In this document: positions 42,074 through 50,594 of the stretch, piece by piece
Position numbering within the stretch: position 1 is the stretch's first letter
Layout: each line of letters opens with the position of its first letter
Assembly (NCBI RefSeq): GCF_028274965.1
Contig: NZ_JAQCNO010000005.1
Location: 1-64,000, forward strand
Origin: Natronomonas sp.
Lineage (GTDB): Archaea > Halobacteriota > Halobacteria > Halobacteriales > Haloarculaceae
DNA length: 64,000 nt
Direction: 5' to 3'
Made by a program: the position numbers and the translations under genes
The notes under the pieces: model-generated
Database searches by the model: none
The model's input: the letters and a program-made list of their open reading frames with translations, nothing else
What the model was told of the DNA's origin: nothing

Positions 42074-42457
42074 ATGACGGACGACGAGATCCGGGACGTA
42101 CTTCTGGAGCACTCGGATCACCGGGCGGCCCGGAACGTCTTCGGCGAGCGGACCGAGACCGGTTCGGCCGCCGTCGTCGACTACGTCGAAACCGCCCGCA
42201 TCACCGGCGGCGCCCTCGCCGTGGCCGCGACCGACGGGACGGCGGACGTCTACGCCCGCTGGAACGACCGCCGCGGGCGGTACGAACGCCTCTCGGTGTG
42301 GCCGCCCTGGAGCGTCTCCGGGTGCGAGTACGCCGACCGGGACGAGCTCGTCGCGTACCTCGAGGGAACCGACGACCTCGAAGCAGTGCGACACGGGGAG
42401 ACGCCGTTCGCCGACGAGGAGGTCCTCGCGACGCTTTCGGACGGGATCTGGCCGTAG
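42074..42457 (+). CDS. Conserved haloarchaeal protein
   Basis: The 127-residue protein (start MTDDEIRDVLLEHSDH) has an N-terminal helical segment, then a beta region with DYVETARITGGALAVAATDG and a Trp-rich WPPWSVSGCEYADRDELVAYL. It is acidic with one cysteine. A GTG start three codons upstream (42065) is possible. Family and function are not recognised. It converges on the LLM gene 6 bp away. Confidence 0.65.
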   Translation: MTDDEIRDVLLEHSDHRAARNVFGERTETGSAAVVDYVETARITGGALAVAATDGTADVYARWNDRRGRYERLSVWPPWSVSGCEYADRDELVAYLEGTDDLEAVRHGETPFADEEVLATLSDGIWP

Positions 42458-42463
42458 GTCCGG

Positions 42464-43480
42464 CTACGGCTCGGCGGGCGCGAGGACGTCGAGCGTCTGC
42501 CGCCGCTCGGCGTCGTCCATGCCCTCGAAGAACCCGACCTGGATCGCGTCGACCGCGTCGATGTCGGCGAAGCGTTCGAGTTGGCGCTCGACGTCGGCCG
42601 GCGTTCCGGCGGCGACGACCGCGTCCAACAGCGCGTCGGGAACGGCCGCGATCGCGGCCTCCCTGTCGCCGTCGAGCCACGTCGATCTGACCGTCTCGGT
42701 GACATCCTTCCAGCCGGCCTCGGCGATCGCCTTCCGGTAGAAGGGGCCGTAGCGCGCGATCATGAACGCGACCTGCGAGCGGGCGTACGACCGGGCCGCC
42801 TCGCCGTCCTCGAGGGCACAACACCGGAGCGTGTAGGCGACCCTGATGTCCTCGACGCTCCGGTCGCCGAGTTGCGCCCCCCGCCGGAGGTCCTCGATCC
42901 GATCGAGGAGGCCGTCGTACGGGATGAGCTGCGGGACCCATCCGTCGGCGAACCGCCCTGCCAACTCGGTGGCCTTCGGGCCCAGCGCGGCGACATCGAC
43001 GGGGACCGACTCGGCGGGCGGAGGACAGCCCAAGGCGAGCCCGTCCGGCGTGTAGATCTCCCCGTCGTACGAGACGCGATCGCCGGACTGGACCGCCCGG
43101 ACGATCTCGATCGTCTCGCGGACGCGACGGAGGGGTCTGTCGAACGAGCGGCCGTGCCAGTCCTCGGCCAGCGCCGGCGAGGACGCGCCGATGCGGAGCC
43201 GAAAGCGGCCCCCGGAGATCTCCTGTAGCGTGACCGCCGTCTGGCCGATGAGCGCCGGCGACCGGGAGTACGGCGAGACGACGTCGTTCGTGATCCCGAT
43301 CGCGTCCGTCTCGCCTGCGACCGTTGCGAGCACCATCGGGACGTTCCGCCCCGTCGTCTCGCCCGCGGTCACGAACCCGTACCCGCGGTCCTCGGCGTGG
43401 TTCGCAAGCGCGTACAGCCCTGAGAGGTCGTCGTACCGGCCGACGGGTAACACGACGTCGCGGCTCACTATGGGTGCCAT
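42464..43480 (-). CDS. LLM-class F420-dependent oxidoreductase (paralogue 1)
   Basis: The 338-residue TIM-barrel protein (start MAPIVSRDVVLPVGRYDD) belongs to the luciferase-like monooxygenase class (TIGR04024-type in haloarchaea). It has AEDRGYGFVTAGETTGRNVPMVLATVAG, the conserved SPALIGQTAVTLQEISGGRFRL and later WKDVTETVRSTW. Members reduce or oxidise an unknown substrate with coenzyme F420. The open frame extends 354 nt upstream, but that part overlaps a divergent lipoprotein gene. It is a paralogue of the gene at 50595. Confidence 0.85.
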   Translation of the reverse strand: MAPIVSRDVVLPVGRYDDLSGLYALANHAEDRGYGFVTAGETTGRNVPMVLATVAGETDAIGITNDVVSPYSRSPALIGQTAVTLQEISGGRFRLRIGASSPALAEDWHGRSFDRPLRRVRETIEIVRAVQSGDRVSYDGEIYTPDGLALGCPPPAESVPVDVAALGPKATELAGRFADGWVPQLIPYDGLLDRIEDLRRGAQLGDRSVEDIRVAYTLRCCALEDGEAARSYARSQVAFMIARYGPFYRKAIAEAGWKDVTETVRSTWLDGDREAAIAAVPDALLDAVVAAGTPADVERQLERFADIDAVDAIQVGFFEGMDDAERRQTLDVLAPAEP

Positions 43481-43622
43481 ACCCGGAGGTGAGCGCGCTG
43501 TCACATCAAACCGACTCCCGTCGGCGCGCAGCGCCCCCGCGATCGTCGGCTCGGGCGGGTCTCGGTCCGTACGGGCCGTCTCGGCCAACAGACACATACC
43601 CGCCGGTGGCCTCCTCGGTTGT

Positions 43623-44261
43623 ATGAGACGACGCAAACTGCTCGCCACGGCGGGCGCGGCCGCGGCGCTCGGCGTGTCCGGCTGTCTCGGCGCCATCGGG
43701 ATGGACGAACACGAGGCGTCGCCGGCGGGGGTCGAGCAGGCGGTGCGCGAGGAAACCGGGTACGAACAGACGAACGTCGAGGAGCTCGTCGTCGAGCGGA
43801 CGGTCGACGCCGTCTCGGAGGACATCACCGTCACGAACTACCTGACCGAACACGAGAAGGCGGTCGATCTCGGGCCGATCGGCTCGCCGAGGGCGGCGGC
43901 GTTCATCGTGCTGACGTCGCCGCAGATCACGCTCGTCGGCCGGGAGTTCAACCCGATCGCGGAGATGTCCGCCGAGGAGCTCATCGGGATGATCGAGGCC
44001 GACTTCGACCGGATAAACAACGCCGAACTCGTCTCGGAGGGCGAGGCGACGGTGCTGGGCCAGGAGACGACGGAGGCGCTCTTCGAGGCGGAGGCACAGG
44101 TCGGCGGCGTGCCGATCGATCTGAACGTCCACATCACCGAAAGCGTCCGGACGACGAGCGACCACCTCGTCACGGTGGGCGTCTACCCGGTGCAACTCGA
44201 GTCACAGGAGGCGGACAACATCGCCGCGCTGGTCGGCGGCATCGTCGAAGAGATCGCCTGA
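43623..44261 (+). CDS. Lipoprotein (DUF6517-like)
   Basis: The 212-residue protein has a positively charged start (MRRRKLLATAGAAAALGVSGC) with a lipobox giving Cys21. The RRR and short hydrophobic core fit a Tat-type lipoprotein signal. The rest is a conserved haloarchaeal lipoprotein domain (TSPQITLVGREFNPIAEMS, LNVHITESVRTTSDHL), placed in DUF6517 from memory. It is anchored outside the membrane. Role unknown. Confidence 0.75.
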   Translation: MRRRKLLATAGAAAALGVSGCLGAIGMDEHEASPAGVEQAVREETGYEQTNVEELVVERTVDAVSEDITVTNYLTEHEKAVDLGPIGSPRAAAFIVLTSPQITLVGREFNPIAEMSAEELIGMIEADFDRINNAELVSEGEATVLGQETTEALFEAEAQVGGVPIDLNVHITESVRTTSDHLVTVGVYPVQLESQEADNIAALVGGIVEEIA

Positions 44262-44335
44262 CAGACGGCGGCCACGACCGCGACCGGGGTGCACGTGCGA
44301 GTGCGAATGCGAGCCGACCGCGCAGGCCCCGTATC

Positions 44336-44971
44336 TTACGCTCGTTCGGCGGCGAGACGCTCCTCGAGGATCCGCTCGACGACGCCCGAAAGGTGCACCT
44401 GCCCGAAGACGGCAACGAGGACCGCCCCGAGGAAGTTGAACATCAGGTCCTTGACCGTGTCGTCGAGGCCGAACTGCGCGAGCGGCATCGTCACGCCGGT
44501 CTCCTCGGCGAGGAGGTCCAGCCCGAACTCGAACAGCTCCCAGAAGACGGCGAAGGCGAGCACGACGACGAGGACGTACACGAAAAAGAACTGCTTCGGG
44601 AGCCTGACCCGGTCGCTGTGGAGGTCGACGCCGCGGGCGAACGTGTAGCCGACGCCGGCGACGAGCGACGCCGACATCGCGTGCGTCAGGCTGTCCCACC
44701 AGCCGAACTGCGCGTAGAGGCCGGCGGACCCGAGCGTGTGCAACACGACCGCGAGCGTGATCCACAGCCCGAGCCACGGGTCGAGCGGCACGCGGTAGTT
44801 CCGCTCTAGCAGCGCCGGGACCATCGTGATGAGAAGCGAGATGCTCCCGTTGGCGATGGCCTTCGGCTCAGTGTAGACGACCCCGTAGACGGCGATCCCG
44901 ATCAACGCGAGCTGTAGGCCCCGCGTGAGCCGCCGTTGGGTCCGCTGAGAGGGGCGAACGAGCAGGTTCAC
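44336..44971 (-). CDS. Multi-helix membrane protein, pair member
   Basis: The 211-residue protein (GTG start at 44971) has about five transmembrane helices (GLQLALIGIAVYGVVY, LGLWITLAVVLHTLG, LTHAMSASLVAGVGYTFA, FFFVYVLVVVLAFAVFWELF, LMFNFLGAVLVAVFG) and a DH-type motif (WDSLTHAMSA) near the third. Its start overlaps the stop of the upstream membrane protein (GTGA), so the two form an operon. Resembles DUF2238-type membrane proteins loosely. Function unknown. Confidence 0.72.
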   Translation of the reverse strand: MNLLVRPSQRTQRRLTRGLQLALIGIAVYGVVYTEPKAIANGSISLLITMVPALLERNYRVPLDPWLGLWITLAVVLHTLGSAGLYAQFGWWDSLTHAMSASLVAGVGYTFARGVDLHSDRVRLPKQFFFVYVLVVVLAFAVFWELFEFGLDLLAEETGVTMPLAQFGLDDTVKDLMFNFLGAVLVAVFGQVHLSGVVERILEERLAAERA

Positions 44972-45630
44972 CGCCGGATCAGCCCCCGGACCCGGCGGCG
45001 GAGTTCGCGCCCCCGGCGCTTGAAGTACGCGTCGAAGAGCACGCCGGCGGCGATACCGGCCAGGGTGACCCAGACGAACTCGATCATCAACGCCGCGTTC
45101 GCCTCCATCTGTCCCGTTCCCGGTTCGGAGAGAAAGCGCGTCCCGAGCAGGGCGTCGGCGTTCCAGCGGACGACCGTCCAGGCGGCCGCCGACGCCATCG
45201 TCGTCATCGCGACGAACACGACGGCGAACCAGTGGGTCATCCGGACGTTGCCGAAGGTGTGTAGCTCGACGGTGACGACGAGCGCCAGTCCGGCCACCGA
45301 GAGGTAGTACGCGAAGGTCCCCAACTCCCCGCCGAAGAGCCCGCGGACGAGGATCGGCAACAACGCCACCACCAGCACCTCCCACGGGAGCATCATCCGC
45401 CACTCCCGGTAGGCAAGCGGGGGCAGCAGAACGATCGCGCCGGTGACCGCCACGAACAGGATCCAAAGCAGGTCGACATCGAGCAGGCTGTTGAAAAGGA
45501 CCAACCCGAGCACGCCGACGAAGAGCCACGAGACGAGCGCGTTCACCCGCCCGCTCCGGAGCAGCGCCGCGAGGCGGTCCTCGGGCTGTTCGGACGCCTC
45601 GGTCTCGGACGGTCGCTTCTCCGGTGACAT
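44968..45630 (-). CDS. Multi-helix membrane protein, pair member
   Basis: The 220-residue protein has a charged N-terminus (MSPEKRPSETEASEQPEDR) and six predicted helices (ALVSWLFVGVLGLVLFNSLL, LLWILFVAVTGAIVLLPPLAY, WEVLVVALLPILVRGLF, YYLSVAGLALVVTVELH and two more), ending in a strongly basic tail (YFKRRGRELRRRVRGLIRR). It overlaps the following gene by 4 nt and is the first of a two-gene operon. Shared transport or lipid-related activity is only inferred. Confidence 0.72.
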   Translation of the reverse strand: MSPEKRPSETEASEQPEDRLAALLRSGRVNALVSWLFVGVLGLVLFNSLLDVDLLWILFVAVTGAIVLLPPLAYREWRMMLPWEVLVVALLPILVRGLFGGELGTFAYYLSVAGLALVVTVELHTFGNVRMTHWFAVVFVAMTTMASAAAWTVVRWNADALLGTRFLSEPGTGQMEANAALMIEFVWVTLAGIAAGVLFDAYFKRRGRELRRRVRGLIRR

Positions 45631-45702
45631 CTACCGGCAGTAAGATGCTGAGGAAAATAAACCCCTCACCGCGCTCGACGGCCCCTCAGTTCGGGTTCCG
45701 AT

Positions 45703-46374
45703 TCAGGGCTCGGCCTCGGTCGCCGGTGCGATCTCGATGCGGCGGGCGATCTCCTCGGGGAGGCTCTGTTCGTCGTCGCCGGTGCGGACCGTCACCAGAC
45801 CGAAGGGTGCGACCTCGACGACCTCGATCTCGACGCCCGGCTCGATGCCGGCGTCGGAGAGGTATCTGAGCTCCTCGTCGCCCTGGTGGCGGATCCGCCT
45901 GACGACCGCGCGGTCGCCCTCGGCGGTGTCCGCGAGGCGGTTCGTCGCCTCCGCCTCGGGGAGCTTCAGATCGGCGTCGGGGATCGGGTCGCCGTGGGGG
46001 TCGACGCCGGGGTTGTCGAGGACCTCCGCGATCCGCTCGGCCAGCTCCTCGGAGACGTGGTGTTCTAAGCGGTCGGCCTCCTCGTGGACGTCCGCCCAGT
46101 CGTAGTCGAGTTGCTCCGTGAGAAACGACTCCAGCAGGCGGTGGTGCCGGAGGATCTCCAGGGCGACGACGGTGCCCTCCTCGGTGAGGGTCACCCCCCG
46201 GTACTCCTCGCGGTCGACGAGGCCCTGCGCTTCGAGTTTCTGTACCATACTGGAGACCGTCGGGGAGGTCACGTCCAGGTGCTCCGCCAACTCGGAGGTC
46301 CCGACGCGGTCGCCGGTGTCGTTCCCGATGGCGTATATCGCCTTGATGTAGTCCTCCATGACGGCGCTCAACAT
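45703..46374 (-). CDS. DtxR/MntR-family metal-dependent regulator
   Basis: The 223-residue protein (start MLSAVMEDYIKAIY) has a winged helix (TSELAEHLDVTSPTVSSMVQKLEAQGLV, residues ~25-52), a dimerisation and metal-binding helical region (HHRLLESFLTEQLDYDW, EADRLEHHVSEELAERI, with His and Glu ligands), and a C-terminal FeoA/SH3-like domain (GDRAVVRRIRHQGDEELRYL). It would repress iron or manganese uptake genes when metal is bound. The ATG at 46374 matches family N-termini; the frame is open upstream. It is divergent from the sirtuin gene (160 bp). Confidence 0.9.
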   Translation of the reverse strand: MLSAVMEDYIKAIYAIGNDTGDRVGTSELAEHLDVTSPTVSSMVQKLEAQGLVDREEYRGVTLTEEGTVVALEILRHHRLLESFLTEQLDYDWADVHEEADRLEHHVSEELAERIAEVLDNPGVDPHGDPIPDADLKLPEAEATNRLADTAEGDRAVVRRIRHQGDEELRYLSDAGIEPGVEIEVVEVAPFGLVTVRTGDDEQSLPEEIARRIEIAPATEAEP

Positions 46375-46534
46375 TACCGAGCGGTACGCGGTCGGTCGGG
46401 ATAGTGTTTTTGTCGGGCGCTCGTCGTACGGTACTCGGGGCTCGGAACTCGGCGAGTCCACCGGGAGCCCGACCTCGGGACGTAACCGCCCCCGCGTCGC
46501 GGTGATTTTTGTGCCGCCCGCCCACAGATCGGGT

Positions 46535-47296
46535 ATGGACGGCAGGGAACTTTCCTTTGCGGCCGGGGCGATCAGCGACGCCGACTCGGTGGTCGCACTG
46601 ACCGGAGCGGGGGTCTCGACCGCGTCCGGCATCCCGGATTTCCGCTCCGCGGACGGCCTCTGGACCGAGTACGACCCCGAGGACTTTCACGTCTCCCGGT
46701 TCCGGGCCGACCCGGAGGGGTTTTGGCGCGAACGCGTCGCGTTGCTTCGCGATCTCTTCGGCGACGGCGTCGAACCCAACGCCGCACACCGGGCGCTCGC
46801 CGACCTCGAGGCGGCGGGACACCTCGATACGCTCATCACGCAGAACGTCGACGGCCTCCATCAGGCCGCCGGGAGCGAAGCGCCCCTCGAGATCCACGGC
46901 AACGGGACGCGGACGGTCTGTACCGACTGCGGGAGCCGCTCCGGTATCGACCGCGTCATCGGACGCGTCGAGGACGGCGAGATCCCGCCGACCTGTCGGC
47001 GCTGCGGCGGCGTCCTGAAACCCGACGTGGTGCTGTTCGGCGAGGCGCTGCCGAAGGCGGCGCTGTTGCGGGCGCAATCGGAGGCCAGAGACGCCGACGC
47101 GTTCCTCGCGATCGGGTCGTCGCTGACCGTCGAACCGGCCGCTTCGCTGCCGTGGTATGCGATCGATCGCGGCGGCACGCTCGTCATCGTCAACTTAGAG
47201 CGGACCGACCTCTCCGGGCGGGCCGAGTACGACTTCCGCGCCGACGTGACCGACGTGCTCCCGTCGCTCGCCGAGGCCGTCATCGACGACCGCTGA
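46535..47296 (+). CDS. Sir2-family NAD-dependent deacylase
   Basis: The 253-residue enzyme has the sirtuin NAD site GAGVSTASGIPDFRSADGLW (residues ~24-43), TQNVDGLHQ, the catalytic His in IHGN, two zinc-binding pairs CTDC and CRRC (residues ~130-156), and GSSLTVEPAASLPWYA. It removes acyl groups from lysines using NAD+; archaeal sirtuins deacetylate chromatin proteins or acetyl-CoA synthetases. It is followed by a cupin gene 66 bp on. Substrate unknown. Confidence 0.93.
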   Translation: MDGRELSFAAGAISDADSVVALTGAGVSTASGIPDFRSADGLWTEYDPEDFHVSRFRADPEGFWRERVALLRDLFGDGVEPNAAHRALADLEAAGHLDTLITQNVDGLHQAAGSEAPLEIHGNGTRTVCTDCGSRSGIDRVIGRVEDGEIPPTCRRCGGVLKPDVVLFGEALPKAALLRAQSEARDADAFLAIGSSLTVEPAASLPWYAIDRGGTLVIVNLERTDLSGRAEYDFRADVTDVLPSLAEAVIDDR

Positions 47297-47362
47297 TCGA
47301 CGACCGCTGGTCGGCGGGCCACGCGTAGCTTTTTGTTCACAGCCCTTCTCGGGGCACCCACG

Positions 47363-47764
47363 ATGGAGTACGACGTAGTCGACCTCGACGACGTGTCGAT
47401 CACCGACCTCTCGGAGACCGACAGCGTGCCGCCGGACCTCGATATCAAACCCGTCGGACGGCAACTCGGGCTCTCCGAGATGCGCGCAACGGTGTGGTAC
47501 TTCGAGCCGGGCGAGGAGATCCAGTACCACGCCCACAGCGAACAGGAGGAGCTGTACTTCGTTCTCGAGGGCGAGTTCTCGCTGAAACTCGGCCGGTCCG
47601 GCGAGGAGGAACTCGTCGAGGCGGGCCCGGGGACGTTCTGGGCCGCCGGCCCGGAGATCGGCCACGGGCACAGAAACGTCGGCGACGAGCGGGGCGTCGT
47701 GCTCTCGTTCGGCGCGCCGTCGGTCGACGATCCGGGGATAGACCCCCACAGTCTCGAGGAGTGA
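47363..47764 (+). CDS. Cupin-domain protein
   Basis: The 133-residue protein (start MEYDVVDLDDV) is a single cupin with metal-binding motif 1 in YHAHSEQEELYFVLEGEF (His-x-His-x4-Glu) and motif 2 in GHGHRN. It is likely to bind a divalent metal, and may act as an isomerase, dioxygenase or regulator; nothing favours one. It lies between the sirtuin gene and the convergent glutaredoxin gene. Confidence 0.85.
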   Translation: MEYDVVDLDDVSITDLSETDSVPPDLDIKPVGRQLGLSEMRATVWYFEPGEEIQYHAHSEQEELYFVLEGEFSLKLGRSGEEELVEAGPGTFWAAGPEIGHGHRNVGDERGVVLSFGAPSVDDPGIDPHSLEE

Positions 47765-47811
47765 GCCGGGCGCGGGGCTCGCGGCTCTCTGCTCTCGTCT
47801 CCCGGCTCTGG

Positions 47812-48087
47812 TTAGAAGCTGATCTCGACGTCGGCGGGCGAGTCGGCGTCGCCGTAGGTCGTCCGGAGGTACTCGGTGATTCGCGCCGACTCGCTCATCG
47901 AGACGCCGTGAGAGTCATCGACGAGCGCGGGGACCTGCCGCTGGCCGGTGACCTCTTTGACGGCGTCGCGCTTCGAGTGGAGCCCCTCGACCCAGACGCT
48001 GTCGAAGTCGATCCCGAGGTCACTCAGCGCGTCGACGACGAACTCACAGAACGGACACCCTTCCAGGCGATACAGCGTGACGGACAT
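47812..48087 (-). CDS. Glutaredoxin-family protein
   Basis: The 91-residue protein has the dithiol active site CPFC (residues 11-14) near its start (LYRLEGCPFCEFVVDAL), the cis-Pro motif QVPALVD and the GSH-like binding pattern SMSESARI. Haloarchaea use gamma-glutamylcysteine, so the partner thiol is probably not glutathione; this is general knowledge. It likely reduces protein disulfides. A single gene. Confidence 0.88.
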   Translation of the reverse strand: MSVTLYRLEGCPFCEFVVDALSDLGIDFDSVWVEGLHSKRDAVKEVTGQRQVPALVDDSHGVSMSESARITEYLRTTYGDADSPADVEISF

Positions 48088-48173
48088 ACGCGTGTCTACG
48101 GACCGAAGCGCAAAAACCCGACGCTTAGGCCCCGAGCGATACGCCCATACCGCAGTGCGCCCAACCGGTAGTC

Positions 48174-48464
48174 ATGAGCCATCCGGTTACGTACTACTGT
48201 CCGCACTGTGAGACGGTTGTCGAACTCCAGCGGGAGGGGTATCTCGACGACAAGTCGGTGACGCCGTACCCCCTCGAGGGGTGGAACTACGTGTCGGCAC
48301 GGGAGGACTACGGCGCCGACGACGCCGACGGCGTGCGGTTCGTCTGCGGGGAGGACGGCTCGACGCGGGACCCCGAGGCCGACGGCTGCGGGCGGGCGTT
48401 CTATCTCTCCTTCGTTCGACACGGCACGACGGCCGCCGGGCAGGCGCTCGGGCGACGCGAGTAG
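48174..48464 (+). CDS. Small zinc-binding-like protein
   Basis: The 96-residue protein has CPHC (residues 9-12) and a second cysteine pair FVCGEDGS with CGRAFYLSF in the last third, a likely zinc ribbon. The middle is acidic and aromatic (PYPLEGWNYVSAREDYGA). I do not recognise a named family. It stands alone between convergent glutaredoxin and the thioredoxin-fold gene. Confidence 0.7.
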   Translation: MSHPVTYYCPHCETVVELQREGYLDDKSVTPYPLEGWNYVSAREDYGADDADGVRFVCGEDGSTRDPEADGCGRAFYLSFVRHGTTAAGQALGRRE

Positions 48465-48563
48465 CGACGCGACCACCCGAGGAGGTCCGTATCTAACCCT
48501 GATCCCGACCCCGAACCGTTCGGCGGGCCGCGCAACTAAGTGGGACGCGCCGGAGATACCGGT

Positions 48564-49040
48564 ATGAGACCCGCCATCGGCGACGCCGCCCCGGCGTTCG
48601 AAGCGCTGCTTTGTGACGGCGAGACGTTCCGGTCGCGCTCGCTCGCGTCGGCGCTCGGAGAGCGCGGCGGCGTTCTCGTGTTTGACGGGTTCGTGTTCTC
48701 CGCGATCGCGCAGAACTGGTGGACGCGGTACGAGGCCTACGGGTGGGACGCGTTCGACGAGGCCCCGGTGTACGGCGTCGTTCGGGACGGGCCGTACTCG
48801 ATCAACGAGTTTCTCAGGCGGCTCGACAGCCCGTTTTCGATCTTTTCGGACCTCAACGGCGATGTCGCCGCCGCGTACGATCTCCTCGTCGAGCGCGACG
48901 GGATGGCGGGGACGGAGACGCCGCGCCGCGCCGTCGTCGTTCTCGACAGCGAGGCGACCGTACGACACGTCTGGGAGACGGACGAGTGGATCTCCCCGGT
49001 CCCTCACGAAGAGATCGAGGCCGCCGTCGGGGGGTTGTGA
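48564..49040 (+). CDS. Thioredoxin-fold AhpC/TSA-like protein lacking the peroxidatic Cys
   Basis: The 158-residue protein (start MRPAIGDAAPAFEALLCDGE) follows the AhpC/TSA pattern of halophilic peroxiredoxins (GDxAPxF, SLASALGERGGVLVFDGFVFS), but the site where the peroxidatic Cys is expected reads FSAIAQNWW. The later VVVLDSEATVRHVWETDEWISP matches the fold's end. It cannot use the usual peroxidase chemistry. I recall similar Cys-less forms in other haloarchaea, so it may be a conserved non-catalytic branch. Confidence 0.75.
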   Translation: MRPAIGDAAPAFEALLCDGETFRSRSLASALGERGGVLVFDGFVFSAIAQNWWTRYEAYGWDAFDEAPVYGVVRDGPYSINEFLRRLDSPFSIFSDLNGDVAAAYDLLVERDGMAGTETPRRAVVVLDSEATVRHVWETDEWISPVPHEEIEAAVGGL

Positions 49041-49120
49041 CCGCCCGATCGCGTTTCGCCCGCCCGTCGGCGGCGCCGACCCGACGCCAACGTTATGTCG
49101 GCCCCGCGTGACCCGGGCGT

Positions 49121-50305
49121 ATGCGCCTCGACGGGATTCGCGTGCTCGATCTCACACGGTTGCTCCCCGGCCCGTACGCCACGCAGTTGCTCGCCGATTC
49201 GGGCGCGGACGTGATCAAGATCGAGGACACCGGGGCCGGCGACTACGCGCGGGAGATGCCGCCGCTCACGGAGGACGGGATCGGGGCGGTGTTCGACGCC
49301 GTCAACCGGGGGAAACGGAGCCTCGCGATCGATCTGAAAACGCCCGCCGGAACCGACGCGTTTCGGTCGGTGCTCCGGGAGGCGGACGTGCTCATCGAGA
49401 GCTTCCGGCCCGGCGTGACAGAGCGGCTCGGCGTCGACTACGAGGCCGTCTCGGAGCACCGCGAGGACATCGTGTACTGCTCGCTCACCGGCTACGGACA
49501 GAACGGGCCGTACGCAGACCGGGTCGGACACGACATCAACTACATCGGCCTGGCGGGCCTCCTCGACATGACGCGGACCAACGCCGACGAGGCGCCGCGC
49601 GTGCCGGGGTATCAGATCGCCGATCTGGCCGGCGGACTGTTCGCGGCGTACGCCGTCTGCTCGGCGCTCCTCTCGCGGGAGTTGGGCAACAGCGGCGGGG
49701 AGTACATCGACGTGGGGATGACCGACGCCGTCGTTTCGTTCTCACAGGCCATTGCGCCGCAGGCGCTTCGCGGCGCGAACCCCCGACCTGGCGAGCAGCC
49801 GCTCGTCGGCGGCTACCCGTGGTACGACGTGTACGAGGCGAAGGACGGCTACGTGACCCTCGGGGCACTCGAACCGAAGTTCTTCGAGGCGTTCTGTTCG
49901 GCGGTCGATCGCCCGGAACTGGCCGACAGCCACATGACCGACGACCCCGCCGAGCGGGCCGCCCTCCGCGAGGAACTCGAAGGGATCTTCGCCCGACGGA
50001 CGCGGGACGAGTGGGTCGAGACGCTCTCGGGGGTAGACGCCGCCGTCGGGGGCGTCTACACGCCTCAGGAAGCGCTCGAGCACCCACAGATCGAGGCCAG
50101 AGGCTACGTCGACCGCCCGAGGGACGGATCGCCCCGCGTCGGTCTCCCGCTGTGTGGCTCCGACGTGCCCGGCCGCTCACCGGAGCGAGGGTCCGGGCGT
50201 CCGGACGTTCCGGCCCAGGGTCAACACACAGAGGAGATCCTCCGGGACGCCGGCATCGACGAGGAGCGGATCGACCGATTATACGCCGAGGGGACGATCG
50301 CGTGA
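49121..50305 (+). CDS. CaiB/BaiF family CoA transferase (AMACR-like)
   Basis: The 394-residue enzyme is a class III CoA transferase/racemase, opening GIRVLDLTRLLPGPYATQLLADSGADVIKIE. It resembles alpha-methylacyl-CoA racemase more than formyl-CoA transferase: GHDINYIGLAGLL holds a His, and EYIDVGMTDAVVSF an Asp, at the racemase catalytic positions. It may racemise 2-methylacyl-CoA or move CoA between acids. The acyl-CoA synthetase and BVMO genes are 20 kb away; LLM and SDR genes are adjacent downstream. Confidence 0.85.
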   Translation: MRLDGIRVLDLTRLLPGPYATQLLADSGADVIKIEDTGAGDYAREMPPLTEDGIGAVFDAVNRGKRSLAIDLKTPAGTDAFRSVLREADVLIESFRPGVTERLGVDYEAVSEHREDIVYCSLTGYGQNGPYADRVGHDINYIGLAGLLDMTRTNADEAPRVPGYQIADLAGGLFAAYAVCSALLSRELGNSGGEYIDVGMTDAVVSFSQAIAPQALRGANPRPGEQPLVGGYPWYDVYEAKDGYVTLGALEPKFFEAFCSAVDRPELADSHMTDDPAERAALREELEGIFARRTRDEWVETLSGVDAAVGGVYTPQEALEHPQIEARGYVDRPRDGSPRVGLPLCGSDVPGRSPERGSGRPDVPAQGQHTEEILRDAGIDEERIDRLYAEGTIA

Positions 50306-50594
50306 GCCGCGATCCGACAGAGGGCCGACGGAGCCGAGCCGCTGCGTTGCCGCGGCGACGTGTCTCGGTGGACGCACCGAGCAGGTGACCGGACGCGTCG
50401 ACGGACCGCGGGTCACACGGGCGCGCGGACCGAGAGACCGCCCGCCTCGCTCCCGCCTCGACGGCCCGTCGGCGATCGTATCAGCGCACACGCACGCTGG
50501 CCTCGTCCGAGTACATAAACCGTCGGGCGGAAAACCGAGGGAAGCAGGTAGAGGGCGAACAGCGACGGCGAACTGGGAGCGGGGCGAATCCGAG

